64,000 bases of DNA, taken from the NCBI RefSeq assembly GCF_001544875.2, contig NZ_FCOA02000007.1:62001-126000 (forward strand). The letters run 5' to 3'. Below, piece after piece: positions 26,177 through 35,325 of the stretch. How positions within the stretch are numbered: position 1 is the first letter of the stretch; the number at the start of each line of letters is the position of its first letter. The DNA is from Caballeronia hypogeia (GTDB taxonomy: Bacteria > Pseudomonadota > Gammaproteobacteria > Burkholderiales > Burkholderiaceae). The position numbers were made by a program, and so were the translations under genes. The notes below the pieces were generated by a model. That model ran no database searches and was not told where the DNA came from. It was given only the letters and a program-made list of their open reading frames with translations.

Positions 26177-26956
26177 TTATTCCGCCAGATATTGACGTTG
26201 AATGCGCGCGGCCGCGGCCTTGAGGATCGCGACCGAGCGCTCACCCACTTCGCTGGAGAAGCGCACGGCGGGGATGGCGAGATTCAGCGAGCCGAGCGGA
26301 AAGCCCGTCGATGAAAGAATCGGCACGCCGACGCCGACAATGCCCGGCGTGTACTCTTCCATCGACTGTGCAAAGCCATGCGTGCGCACCATTTGAAGCT
26401 CGTTGAGCAGCGCCTTTTTGGTGGAGATGGTGTTGCGGGTGAATCGCTCGAACGATAGCGAGCGCAGGTATTCGTCGCGCATCACGTCGGGAAGAAAGGC
26501 AAGAATGACCTTGCCGCCCGATACCGCGTACAGCGGCGCGAGATCGCCCAGCCGCATATGCGATTGCAGCCGCTGCTGACTGACGACCGTGGCCACCACC
26601 TCGACCTCTTCGCCCTTCAGTTGATTGAGCGCGCACGACTCCGCCGTCTGTTGCGTGATATCGCTCAGCACCGGCTCCGCGCATGCAATCAGGCTGCGCA
26701 ACTGATTGGATTGCTGCGCCAGTTTGAGAATGGCATCGCCCAGACGATAACCCTTGGTTTCCGGCACGAAGCGCAGATAACCGCGATCCGTAAGATTGCG
26801 CATGAGCTTGGTGAGGCTGCTCTTGGGAATGTCCAGGGATTGCGCAATTTCCGTATGCGACATCTCTCGCCCCCAGCGCGCCAGCAGTTCGAACAGATCG
26901 AGCACGCGATCCGCCGACTTCACCGTGCTATTCGACTCGGTTTCCTCATGCCGCAT
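26177..26956 (-). CDS. IclR-family transcriptional regulator
   Basis: 259 residues: N-terminal winged HTH ('KSADRVLDLFELLARWGREMSHTEIAQSLDIPKSSLTKLMRNLTDRGYL') and C-terminal GAF-like effector domain ('YTPGIVGVGVPILSSTGFPLGSLNLAIP'). The start at 26956 has GGAGG seven bases upstream, whereas the ATG at 26974 lacks one. Convergent with the rightward catabolic unit. A CATATG-centred palindrome overlaps its leader, so it probably regulates itself and the two diverging operons. Effector unknown, likely a ring-cleavage precursor. Confidence 0.88.
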   Translation of the reverse strand: MRHEETESNSTVKSADRVLDLFELLARWGREMSHTEIAQSLDIPKSSLTKLMRNLTDRGYLRFVPETKGYRLGDAILKLAQQSNQLRSLIACAEPVLSDITQQTAESCALNQLKGEEVEVVATVVSQQRLQSHMRLGDLAPLYAVSGGKVILAFLPDVMRDEYLRSLSFERFTRNTISTKKALLNELQMVRTHGFAQSMEEYTPGIVGVGVPILSSTGFPLGSLNLAIPAVRFSSEVGERSVAILKAAAARIQRQYLAE

Positions 26957-26968
26957 GGCTGCGCCTCC

Positions 26969-26984
26969 GTTCATATGAAGGAAC
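26969..26984. promoter_or_regulatory. Probable operator in the iclR leader
   Basis: GTTCATATGAAGGAAC, containing the perfect palindrome TTCATATGAA; related to the sites at 22702 and 22792. It lies just upstream of the SD, consistent with autoregulation. Confidence 0.5.
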
Positions 26985-27050
26985 AGTGTATCGCGTCGGT
27001 TAAGACTGTCAAGGAAGCATCAGAGCCGATCATTCACAAGGGGGAACTGA

Positions 27051-27830
27051 TTATTGCGAGGACGTCGAACGCAGAGAAGCCGCACGGTCGCGATCGAATC
27101 GATCCGGTTCTTCGATGCACGACGCATGCCCCGATTCCGCATAGACCGTGCTGCAGATGCGCGGATTGATCTCACGCGCTCGCGTTATCGCGGCATGGGC
27201 ATCAATGAGTGCATCATGCGCGCCATACAGCTGTAACACCGGTACGTGTGCGTTTCCGAGTCCTTCGATCACAGGGATGCTCATCGACTAGGCCGACGAC
27301 TGCATCTGCCACGAAGCGATGGCAGCGTTCGCCCGCAAGCGCTCGAATGTGATCCGGTCCGGTTGCGTGAAAGCACAGTGCGAGGAAGGTTCGTTCACCA
27401 TCGAGATGCGTTTCAGGTCGTGCGAGACCATGTCGCGATAGACATCCGGATGCGAGACGATCTGATCCGGCTTCAGTTCGATGACGCCATCCACATAGAC
27501 CGCGCCCGCAATGCCATTGTCGCCGGACGCCGCGAGATATTTCGAGATGACCGCGCCGCCCAGCGACCAATCGACAAGCACGGGCCTAACCGCGTGCGCG
27601 GATTCGATCACTGCGGCGAGATCGTCGGCCCAGCGCGGTCCTTCGGCGTAGGCGGCTGAATCCGCCTCCGAGGAAGGACGGCATTCGCCTTCGAGGGTCG
27701 ATGGATAATGCCGCAACATGTTGCCCCCGGGAGCTTCAATTTTGATGACGGTAGCCCCGACGTCGTCTAGCAGCGCAGCCGTACGGATCTGAAGGAAGCT
27801 GAATGCATCAAGACTTTGCCCGTGCTTCAA
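27051..27830 (-). pseudogene. Chimeric remnant: CaiB/BaiF start joined to an alpha/beta hydrolase with a stop codon
   Basis: The minus strand begins with 'AALLDDVGATVIKIEAPGGNMLRHYPSTLEGE', the N-terminal signature of CoA-transferase family III (CaiB/BaiF), and after 'SSEADSAAYAEGPRW' continues as a hydrolase ('VLVDWSLGGAVISKYLA', nucleophile Ser; 'VYVDGVIEL'). An in-frame TAG at 27288-27290 interrupts it; the same frame then resumes as 'SMSIPVIEGLGNAHVPVLQLYGAHDALI...YAESGHASCIEEPDRF' with the acid and His of the triad. So a deletion fused two genes and a nonsense mutation followed. Confidence 0.72.
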
Positions 27831-28074
27831 AGGATGGGCGTGATCCGAATACAGGTTGTGAATCGAATTCGCTCGATGGTCGCGTGCGATTTCGACTGGC
27901 TGCCCGATGGACCGCTGTGCATGGAGTTACTGCAGGACGGTTTGCCCGAGTTTCTCGACGGCGCCCTTCGCCGCGAGGACGAGTCGCTTGTGTTCGCGTA
28001 TGCCATGCTCACGGAGACGGATGCGCAACAGCTCGCCGGCAAACTACATAAGCTTCGTGCGCGGCTACCCGAGA

Positions 28075-28240
28075 AGGTCGGCTCGATACGCGGGAGCACG
28101 CGCGCAAGCATGATGGCAACGCCGACCATCGCGACTGCCGCGAATGCGTAGACAGAGCGCCATCCAAAATGTGCGGCGATCGTGCCCGATACCGTGCGAG
28201 AGACGAGGATGCCGCAAAGCAGAGTGATAGTTGTATCCAG
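28075..28240 (-). pseudogene. MFS transporter fragment
   Basis: The minus strand reads 'TTITLLCGILVSRTVSGTIAAHFGWRSVYAFAAVAMVGVAIMLARVLP', a two-helix piece typical of AraJ-like MFS exporters. Both ends are missing. The bases between 27831 and 28070 show a plus-strand stretch ('MELLQDGLPEFLDGALRREDESLVFAYAMLTETDAQQLAGKL') that looks protein-like but is not assigned. Confidence 0.5.
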
Positions 28241-28274
28241 AATGGGGCGGAGTTCGCGAGAATGAGCAGACCCG

Positions 28275-29160
28275 AGGCACGGCGCTTACTATCTGACAAT
28301 GACCAGTTAAGAGCGGCCCTGATATCGTCAATGTGGTGTTCGTATTGTCGCTTCCATTGCGTCGTGGGTAGCGAGGTCCAATCCTGTTGGGCTTGAGAAG
28401 TCAATTGCTCAACGAATCGAGCATGCCTTTCCGTCACGGCCGCCGTGCGGTTCGCAAGCTGCTCCAGGGCGTATGCCCGCAGCATGCTTAGATAGCGATA
28501 GCGAATTGGCTGGGTTCCGGCCTGCAACGTGATCAGCGACTTTTCAACGAGGCTGCAAAGCACATCAACCAGTCGGCCGGGCCTTTCCAGCTTGGTGGAT
28601 ACGATACGTTCTGCGGCAGCGACGGTGAAATCGGCAGGGAAGACGGCCAGCTCCTGGAACACCGCTTGTTCCACGGAGTCGAGTAATTGGTAACTCCACT
28701 GCATCGCGTCACCAAGCGTCCGATGGCGAGCCGAGGTCTGGCGTTTCTGAGCGGCTAGCAATCCGGACGAAAGGGCTAAATCCTCGGTGACCGCTGTGAG
28801 ACCCAGCGATGGCACGCGAGCTGCAGCGATTTCCAATGCCAGTGGGACACCATCGAGCGCCCTGCATAACGCCGTCACCTGCTCTACGTTCGCCTCCGTA
28901 AGCTCGAAGTGATAGTCCGCGGAAGTTACACGGCGGACAAAAAGTTCAACCGCACTATAGCTTCTTGCGTTTGCTGCGTTGATGGTGCGCGGGGGTAACG
29001 TGAGAGGACGGAGCCGGTAACCATCTTCGACTACAAGTTCCGAGAAGGCCAGCTCAATTTCAGAGAGGAAGCTCCTCTCCGACGGCGCCATAGAGAGAAG
29101 ATCAAATCCGACCTTCTCAGTGCGTTTAGACGAGTTGACGGCACTCGAGCTACTACACAA
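28275..29160 (-). pseudogene. Fragment of an ATPase-containing transcriptional regulator (AfsR/LAL type)
   Basis: The minus strand gives 'FVRRVTSADYHFELTEANVEQVTALCRALDGVPLALEIAAARVPSLGL', the NB-ARC-like 'C..LDG.PLA.E.AA' motif, then 'RHRTLGDAMQWSYQLLDSVEQAVFQELAVFPADFTVAAAERIV' and a helical tail. The N-terminal HTH, the Walker A region and the C-terminus are missing. After about 28300 the frame runs into the MFS fragment, so a deletion joined them. Confidence 0.65.
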
Positions 29161-29235
29161 AGCAGTAATGCTCTGACTGGGTCGCGCGTCGGCTTCAATG
29201 CAGCCGCCCAGTTCGTCGCGTTCGCAGTGCGGAGG

Positions 29236-30122
29236 TCAGGCCCGTTTTGTTGCGAGCACCTTCGCGATAATCGAGGAAGGCGCTCCGACGAGTTGTCGCA
29301 CACGAGCCTGCACGTCCGGCGCCGGAACGCCCGCTGCCGCCGCGGCCTTGACCGTCGCGTCGTAAGCGTCGAGCACATCGATAGGCGCTATCTCGTAACG
29401 GTAGCCGGCATCCATCCATCGCAAAGCGCACAGTCCGCAGGCCATTGCGAATGACGGCTGCTTCACTGCAAATTCGCGCGCCGCGCGCGTGAGCGTTTTG
29501 GGGTCTGTCGGGTGATTCTTCGCAAGCGAAAGCGCAATATCCAGCAGACCCGCGTCTTTCGCTGCGGCGAACCATTTGCCTAGCGAGCCAGGCTCCGATT
29601 CAATGAGGTCGGCAAGAATGCTTTGCGGCGCACGATCGGGATACTTTTTTGCGATTGCCCGAAAGGTCGCAAGGTAGGTCGCTGCCCGATTGGCAGCGAG
29701 CGCGTAAGCGGCAATAATTGGTCTGCCCATCGAGAAGCGATCTCGGGCGTGACACATAATGTGCCCCAGTGTTCGCCCAGACTCTCGATGTACGGCATCT
29801 GATCCTCTTGTAACGCTTCGAACAGTCGTTCTAACCAGCGGTCCCGCACCGCTTGCGGCACGTCGGCCGCGGCGATCACCGGCACCAGCACATCGATTGC
29901 GCGATTGACGGCGCTGCCCAGAGCGCCCGACGAACTGTCAACCTGCTCGAGTGCAGGCGACAATTTTTCGAGCAGCAGGACTGCGCCCTCTGCGCCCAGC
30001 CCTGGGTCGGACGCGTGCGGCGGAACGGATTTCAGATATCGCTTCTTTGATACGCTGGATCGGCAGCGCCGATCTCCACCCGAACGCCGAGCGTCTGAAG
30101 CGAGGCGCGAAAGTCCATTTAT
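29236..30122 (-). pseudogene. Conserved hypothetical gene, frameshifted with internal deletion
   Basis: Three minus-strand pieces form one protein in different frames: 'FAPRFRRSAFGWRSALPIQRIKEAISEIRSAARVRP' (from about 30115), 'LSPALEQVDSSSGALGSAVNRAIDVLVPVIAAADVPQAVRDRWLERLFEALQEDQMPYIESLGEHWGTL' (to about 29700) and 'YLATFRAIAKKYPDRAPQSILADLIESEPGSLGKWFAAAKDAGLLD...SSIIAKVLATKRA' (to 29236). The function of the family is not known to me. Confidence 0.6.
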
Positions 30123-30239
30123 GTGCTGGCATGCGACTTCACCACAGGCCTAGTTGTCGGTGTGCCGGTGTGCGTCGACGGATACGCGCGGCAGGCGAAA
30201 GCTTGGCATAATCGTAGCGACACATGCCACCGCTCGCTT

Positions 30240-30440
30240 ATGCCCTCATCGACTTGCCGTCGCACGAAGCGAAAACCGTCACGCGGCACGCTGGCGCGTT
30301 ACCGCGATCGCATCGTCGAGATTTTAGGTGAGGCGCGCGGTCAGCGCGTCATGATCCGCTCGATTCATCCCGACGGGCGCGAGCGACTGACGGCCGTCAA
30401 GCTGGCCAATCTACTTCCGCTTGAGAGCCAGTTGTTTTGA
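30240..30440 (+). CDS. Small hypothetical protein (possibly remnant)
   Basis: 66 residues. The stretch 'RYRDRIVEILGEARGQRVMIRSIHPDGRERLTAVKLANL' is protein-like and resembles small hypothetical proteins seen in Burkholderiaceae, but I cannot name a family. No clear ribosome site. It could be a surviving tail of a larger gene. From 30441 to 30725 nothing recognisable is seen. Confidence 0.35.
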   Translation: MPSSTCRRTKRKPSRGTLARYRDRIVEILGEARGQRVMIRSIHPDGRERLTAVKLANLLPLESQLF

Positions 30441-30725
30441 TCCGGCCGCGTGCATTCGCCCACGCCTGAAGTCTCGAGACGTCAAGACACGTCGACCGCG
30501 CCTTGAAGGCCTTACCGGTGGAGAACTTGACCGTCATCGCGGCGGCGATCTCGGCAGCCTCGCCGGTCAAGGCCCGCGAAGCGATCGCGAAGCAGCGAGC
30601 GAACTCGTCGGCAGGATCGGACCGGTCGGTCGTCCGTCGATCACGCGTCGGCAGCGGCAGTAACTTCCGGGGAAGACGCGAAGCTCAAGGCGATGCGCCT
30701 GGCGACGCCGGCTGCAGATATGCAA

Positions 30726-31335
30726 TCAGCATCTCTTGACTTGCAACTCAGTCTCCGCCTCGATGACCGACGGTTCGCTGTAGTCCCGTCCGACAAACGC
30801 TTTCAGGGTGAACCGATTGGAAACCGGGTAGTAACCCATTGCGGCCAGCGTGACGTGGAAATCCAGCGCGTCCACATCGGCCCGGAAATCCCCAATGGCT
30901 GCCCCGCGCGCCAAAGTCGCGCGCACCAAGTCGATCACGGGCGAAATCGCCTCGGTCAGTTTGGGCGACCGCTTGAGGTACCGCCCTTCATGCAGATTTC
31001 CGTTGTTGATGAGATTCAACCACCTCGGATTCGCCCGGAAGTAATCCCAGATGAAAGCAAGCGTTCGTATCGCGGCGGCAGGCTGCAGTCCCGCGAGGTC
31101 AAGGCTCACCTCATGACGCGCGAATTCCGCATACATCGTCTCGAGGACCGCGACGTACAGGCCTCCCTTGCTTTGGAAGTAGTAATAGAGCATCCGCTCG
31201 TTGCTATCCGCGGCCGTGGCAATGGCGTCGACGCGGGCCCCCGACAGTCTGCAAGTTGAAAACTGTTGTGTCGCCGCCCTCCAGGCTGCACCGACGCGTG
31301 CCCCCGGGATCTCTTCTGGTTCTCGGCTCGTTCAT
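30726..31335 (-). pseudogene. TetR-family regulator, damaged N-terminus
   Basis: The minus strand reads 'MLYYYFQSKGGLYVAVLETMYAEFARHE...VDLVRATLARGAAIGDFRADVDALDFHVTLAAMGYYPVSN', the end of the TetR HTH followed by the ligand domain. The expected start 'MNEPRTRRDPGGTRR' is present near 31335 but in another frame, and the helices between ('GGDTTVFNLQTVGG...') are scrambled, so there is a frameshift and probably a deletion in the HTH. Confidence 0.7.
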
Positions 31336-31453
31336 GGTCGTCGCCTCCGGCGATGCTGGATACACGTGGATTATGCGCGCGGCGCTCAAGGGTGGCCGTG
31401 GAGGCGTCCGGAGTCAGTTCCACGGTGCCCGAGACTTATATTACAAAACTTTC

Positions 31454-31481
31454 AAGCGTGATAATTGTTATTATCACGCTT
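31454..31481. repeat. Perfect 12-bp inverted repeat before the tyrosine recombinase gene
   Basis: AAGCGTGATAAT, loop TGTT, ATTATCACGCTT. No T-tract follows, so a terminator is unlikely; an operator or a recombination core site for the adjacent recombinase fits better. Confidence 0.6.
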
Positions 31482-31563
31482 GCGTTTAATGGGTAAAATC
31501 AGGTGGTAGAGCATCTACGTTCGGCCCAGACGGGCCTCCAGGCAACGAAGAAGCCCGCTCAAC

Positions 31564-33381
31564 ATGGCCAACAAGCCTCAGACCGTCACCAAGAGCCGCG
31601 CCATGTACACGCGCAATCACTTCGCCGCGCTCCGGGCGTACGTGCAGCGCATCCCCGCGTCGACGATCGCGCGGCTGTATTTTTCTGAGGACGAAGACGG
31701 CAACGAAGCGACGCCGGGCTGGGTCGAGTCGTTTCTGCGGCGCATGCAGACGGAACTGGTCGAATTGGCGCTTCAGCACGGGTCGTCGGTCCTTGCCGAT
31801 CACCTGAAGTCGTCGGCGAAGGCGCACGGCAGCGCGCGTCTGACGGCGGTCACGCTGAAGATGGTCGAGCAGGCGGCGCTGTTGGCCGTCGCCAGGCCCG
31901 AGCCGACGCACGGGGTCGGCATGTGGTTCCGGCCGCTGGTCGCCCGACGGCTCAAAGACGCGGGCATTCACACGCTGGCTGAATTGGTGGACTTCTGCAA
32001 CCGCCGGGGCGGGAGTTGGTGGCGAGCGGTTCCGCGCATTGGGCCCGGGCGCGCACAGCGGGTCGTGTCGTGGCTACGTCAGAACGAGGACGCGATCGGC
32101 GCGCACGTCGGCGCAGACGTGTCGGTCGACGATCCGCTGTCGGCACCAGAAAGCGAACTCGTAACGATCGATACGGATTCGGGCGTTTTGGCACCACTGG
32201 AGCGCGTGCGGCTGCCAAGCGAACTCTCCGGCGCCGGCGGCCTCAACCGCCACGCCAGCTTCCCCTACATCGCGGCGCATAACGACCTTGAGGCGGTCCG
32301 CGCTTACCTGCACCGCTACCGCGAGCAGCCCAAGACCCTGCGCGCTTACACGAAGGAGCTGGAGCGGTTCCTCTTGTGGACCGTGACCGTCAGGCGCAAA
32401 CCGCTCAGTTCTCTGCTGGCCGACGATTGCGAGGCCTACCGCGACTTCCTCAAAGCGCCCTCGCCGCCCTTCGTCGGCACACGCCAGTCACGAGCAAGCG
32501 GTCGCTGGCGACCGTTCGCGGCCAACGAGCTGAGTCCTGAAAGTCAGCGCTACGCGGTCCGTGCGCTCCGGGCGGCGTTTGCGTGGCTGGTCGACGTCCG
32601 CTATTTGGCAGGCAATCCTTGGACGGCCGTATCGGACCCCGTGGTGGTTGAACGAGAGAACGTTCTGAAAGTCGAACGCGCCCTGCCCGCCGAGCTTTGG
32701 GCGCGCATGCGTGGCTATATCGACAGCCAATGCAAGCCCGACACGGCGACCCATTGGCGATCGGTGCGCGTCGCGCTGCTCCTAGCTGCCGACTCGGGCC
32801 TTCGCCGCGAAGAACTGGCGGGCGCGCGCAGGGAACGAATGTCGCCGACCACTTACGGGGACGGCGACGATGTCGTGTGGCAATTGTCGATCATCGGTAA
32901 GCGAAACAAGGAGCGGACCGTGCCCGTCAGTCCCGCCACCATCGAAGCGCTGGCGGCACACTGGCGCGATCGCGGCGAGGATTTCGAGAGCGCAACGGCC
33001 GGACCCCTACTCGCGCCGATTTTCATCCCTCCAACAGAGCAAGCGCAACGGAAGCACGCCGACGGGAAGCCGCTGGGGTATCACGTGAACACCGTCAATC
33101 TATTAATGGAATGGGCTAGAAAGCGAATCATCAAAGGGATGCCGGATCTGTCAACAGACGACATGAAGTTGCTGGCCGGCACGTCGACGCACTCTTTCCG
33201 CCACACCTTCGGGACCCACGCCGCTGCGGAGGACGTGCCGCTGGACGTCGTGCAAAAGATCCTCGGACATGCGTCGTTGCAGACGACGTCGATTTATGTC
33301 CAGGCTGAGAGGCAGCGGATGCTTCGAGAAGCGGCGTCGTTCTACCGCCGCCCTAGAGTCGACACTCCCGGTGAGAGTTGA
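31564..33381 (+). CDS. DUF3701-containing tyrosine recombinase
   Basis: 605 residues, long for the family. N-terminal DUF3701 region at about 115-178 ('GVGMWFRPLVARRLKDAGIHTLAELVDFCNRRGGSWWRAVPRIGPGRAQRVVSWL'), a SAM-like core-binding domain at about 240-340, and a C-terminal catalytic domain with Arg in 'GLRREEL', 'HSFRH' (His543, Arg546), His569 in 'LGHASL' and the Tyr nucleophile at 578. Such recombinases on Burkholderiaceae replicons probably resolve multimers or drive integration. The neighbouring inverted repeat is a candidate site. Catalytic residues are all present. Confidence 0.88.
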   Translation: MANKPQTVTKSRAMYTRNHFAALRAYVQRIPASTIARLYFSEDEDGNEATPGWVESFLRRMQTELVELALQHGSSVLADHLKSSAKAHGSARLTAVTLKMVEQAALLAVARPEPTHGVGMWFRPLVARRLKDAGIHTLAELVDFCNRRGGSWWRAVPRIGPGRAQRVVSWLRQNEDAIGAHVGADVSVDDPLSAPESELVTIDTDSGVLAPLERVRLPSELSGAGGLNRHASFPYIAAHNDLEAVRAYLHRYREQPKTLRAYTKELERFLLWTVTVRRKPLSSLLADDCEAYRDFLKAPSPPFVGTRQSRASGRWRPFAANELSPESQRYAVRALRAAFAWLVDVRYLAGNPWTAVSDPVVVERENVLKVERALPAELWARMRGYIDSQCKPDTATHWRSVRVALLLAADSGLRREELAGARRERMSPTTYGDGDDVVWQLSIIGKRNKERTVPVSPATIEALAAHWRDRGEDFESATAGPLLAPIFIPPTEQAQRKHADGKPLGYHVNTVNLLMEWARKRIIKGMPDLSTDDMKLLAGTSTHSFRHTFGTHAAAEDVPLDVVQKILGHASLQTTSIYVQAERQRMLREAASFYRRPRVDTPGES

Positions 33382-33674
33382 AAAGTGGCGACCGGGTCTC
33401 AGGGAAAGGAGAATGCTGTTCAATGCGTTACCGCTTTTAAGTGCTCTATCACCTGCACCATTGCTGCGGCGACGAGCGCCGTGCGGATTACTTCAGGTCT
33501 CGTTCCCAGTCAGGACGGGGCTGCCCCTGGCCCTCATTCCCGCCAGTCCCCTTCTAAATGACTGCTGAGCGGTAAGCGCGTCGAAGATGCCGCGAACACG
33601 GTACTTCCAAAAAATCAACCGTTGGATCTCAGCGTTGCACCCTGGTGGGAAGTTGAGAAGCCTCGTTGCTGCAT
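33382..33674. other. Non-coding stretch after the recombinase gene
   Basis: No gene or clear terminator seen; an open frame runs across 33269-33568 but its composition is not protein-like. Confidence 0.4.
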
Positions 33675-33701
33675 TTGATAATAGTTGATAATGGTTATAA
33701 T
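33675..33701 (+). promoter_or_regulatory. Promoter/operator of the parDE pair
   Basis: TTGATA at 33675-33680 and TATAAT at 33696-33701 with 15 bp between. TTGATAAT occurs twice (33675 and 33685), 10 bp apart, a likely ParD operator. A strong SD GGAGG (33720-33724) follows. Confidence 0.6.
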
Positions 33702-33732
33702 ACTACGGTGACTTGCCCCGGAGGGTACAACC

Positions 33733-33990
33733 ATGATCAGTGCAGACCTTGGACAACAGCTTGAGGGCTACATTACCAAGCTGGTCGAGACGGGACGCTA
33801 CGGCTCAAAAAGCGAAGTGCTCCGCGAAGGCGTGCGACTCATTCAGGATCGCGAGACACAGCTTGCGGCGCTAGATGCCGTGATCGAGCGAGGCATCGCC
33901 GATTCAGACGCGGGTCGAGGAAAACCAGCCGAAGAAGTGTTCGACCGGCTGGAAGCCAAGTATCAGGCGATGGTGAATGGCAAGGCATGA
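33733..33990 (+). CDS. parD: ParD-family antitoxin
   Basis: 85 residues. Ribbon-helix-helix start 'MISADLGQQLEGYITKLVETGRYGSKSEVLREGVRLIQDRE', followed by a flexible C-terminal half that would wrap the toxin. Ends 4 bp into the toxin gene (ATGA). Neutralises ParE and represses the operon. Confidence 0.92.
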   Translation: MISADLGQQLEGYITKLVETGRYGSKSEVLREGVRLIQDRETQLAALDAVIERGIADSDAGRGKPAEEVFDRLEAKYQAMVNGKA

Positions 33991-34286
33991 TTGTTCGCAT
34001 CCTGCCCGGAGCCGAGGCCGAGCTTGAGGCCATCGGCGACTACATCGCCCGCGACAATCCACGCCGTGCCTTGAGCTTCGTTCGCGAGCTGCGTGACAGG
34101 TGCATGAGCCTCGCAGACATGCCCCTCGCCTACCCGCTCGTGCCTCGCTACGAAGATTGCGGCGTGCGACATCGCGTTCACGGCAGCTACCAGATTTTCT
34201 ATCGCGTCACCGGGCGGCCCGAGCGCGTCGACGTCATTCACGTGCTGCATAACGCCAGGGACATCGCCGCTATTCTTTTTCCATAG
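33987..34286 (+). CDS. parE: ParE/RelE-superfamily toxin
   Basis: 99 residues: 'MIVRILPGAEAELEAIGDYIARDNPRRALSFVRELRDRC' and 'YPLVPRYEDCGVRHRVHGSYQIFYRVTGRPERVDVIHVLHNARD'. The family poisons DNA gyrase and stabilises plasmids. Overlaps parD by ATGA. Looks intact. A weak CCCAG/CTGGG inverted repeat lies downstream at 34301-34325. Confidence 0.92.
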   Translation: MIVRILPGAEAELEAIGDYIARDNPRRALSFVRELRDRCMSLADMPLAYPLVPRYEDCGVRHRVHGSYQIFYRVTGRPERVDVIHVLHNARDIAAILFP

Positions 34287-34440
34287 CCCCACAACCAAAA
34301 AAAGCCCAGGACGAGTTAAGTGCTGGGAAAGCCATCGGCTACGCCCGGTGGCGGAGGTGCTAATAAGCAAACTGGCCGTCTGCGGTATCCCGGCAGCGGC
34401 CAGTTCTCTCTAGCGCGAGCCTGTTGGCTCGATCGGTCGA

Positions 34441-34740
34441 TTAGTGACCGAAATAGACCGGAGCGATGCTATTGCCGGTGTGAGCCGGGCCGCCCGATGC
34501 CGATGCAGTGTCGGCGACGCCACCGTAGCTGTTCTGGCCGCTTTGTGCCGCGACCTTGGTTTCGGCAGCTTGGATCTGCGCCGGGTACGTCGTGCGATCC
34601 ATGCTCGGGTTGTAACCAGCCCGTGCAAGCTGAACCAGTTCCGCCTTCACTTGCGCGCGGGTCACCGATTGGCTCTGAGCGAACGCAGAAGCTGCCGGGA
34701 TAGCGAGTGCAGCGGCGACGATGAGAGTTGCGAGTTTCAT
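34441..34740 (-). CDS. DUF4148 exported protein
   Basis: 99 residues with a clear signal peptide ('MKLATLIVAAALAIPAASAFA', cleavage after AFA) and the DUF4148 pattern 'SVTRAQVKAELVQLARAGYNP...YPAQIQAAETKVAAQ'. DUF4148 is widespread in Burkholderiaceae and periplasmic of unknown function. A strong SD GGAGGT precedes the start. Confidence 0.88.
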   Translation of the reverse strand: MKLATLIVAAALAIPAASAFAQSQSVTRAQVKAELVQLARAGYNPSMDRTTYPAQIQAAETKVAAQSGQNSYGGVADTASASGGPAHTGNSIAPVYFGH

Positions 34741-35325
34741 GATGATTACCTCCAGATTTTGTTCTTCGCAAACAGCCCTGTTTGCGTTTCGGTAATCTCA
34801 GTATAGTTAGGCGTTTGCTTAAGATTAACAAACGATCGAACAATAAATCGTTGCTTTATTCGGGATAACCCTAGCAGCCCACCCTGGCCTTTTCGATGGA
34901 TCGCATGATGACCGGACGCGCTAAATTGCCGGCGGAAGCGCTCGCGGCTACTTCGTTCCGCAGTTTCACCGGTGAAACTCCCACTCGGTTGCCACTGCTC
35001 TCCGCTAGCGTGTCCGTTCGTTGCTTAGTGTAAGAGGCGGAGTTTCTCTAGCGCGACGAGCTGACCGTGCCCCTCCTCCCGCCAACAACTCCGCGGAAGC
35101 GCTGTACTTCTAACACCGGCCGTGGACGTCCGCGTCGCGCCTGTGTAGCGGCTCCAAAGCAGCCTGAGTTCGTGGTAGCTGACGGGCAGGAAGCTCGGAA
35201 GAGACATAGCGAGAGGGCTGACGTACTGTATATATATACAGTAGTTTAACCGCAATTGTTTCCGAGGTCATTCGCCCGCCCGGGTTTGCGGGCGGCAGCG
35301 TCAAATTCAGTATATCGACTTTCTG
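34741..35325. other. Non-coding region with LexA-type box and hairpin
   Basis: No convincing gene. Contains the LexA-type palindrome (35224-35243) and a GC-rich inverted repeat CCGCCCG/CGGGCGG near 35272-35292 that may end the ParB-like gene transcript, though no T-run follows. Confidence 0.5.
35224..35243. promoter_or_regulatory. Perfect LexA (SOS) box consensus
   Basis: TACTGTATATATATACAGTA, identical to the E. coli LexA consensus, with CTGT-N8-ACAG core. No SOS gene starts next to it; nearest downstream frames are the DUF4148 gene leftward (about 480 bp) and none rightward. Confidence 0.65.

Noticed and set aside
33269..33568. Gene after the tyrosine recombinase
   Set aside because: Overlaps the recombinase end in another frame and has biased composition with no SD.
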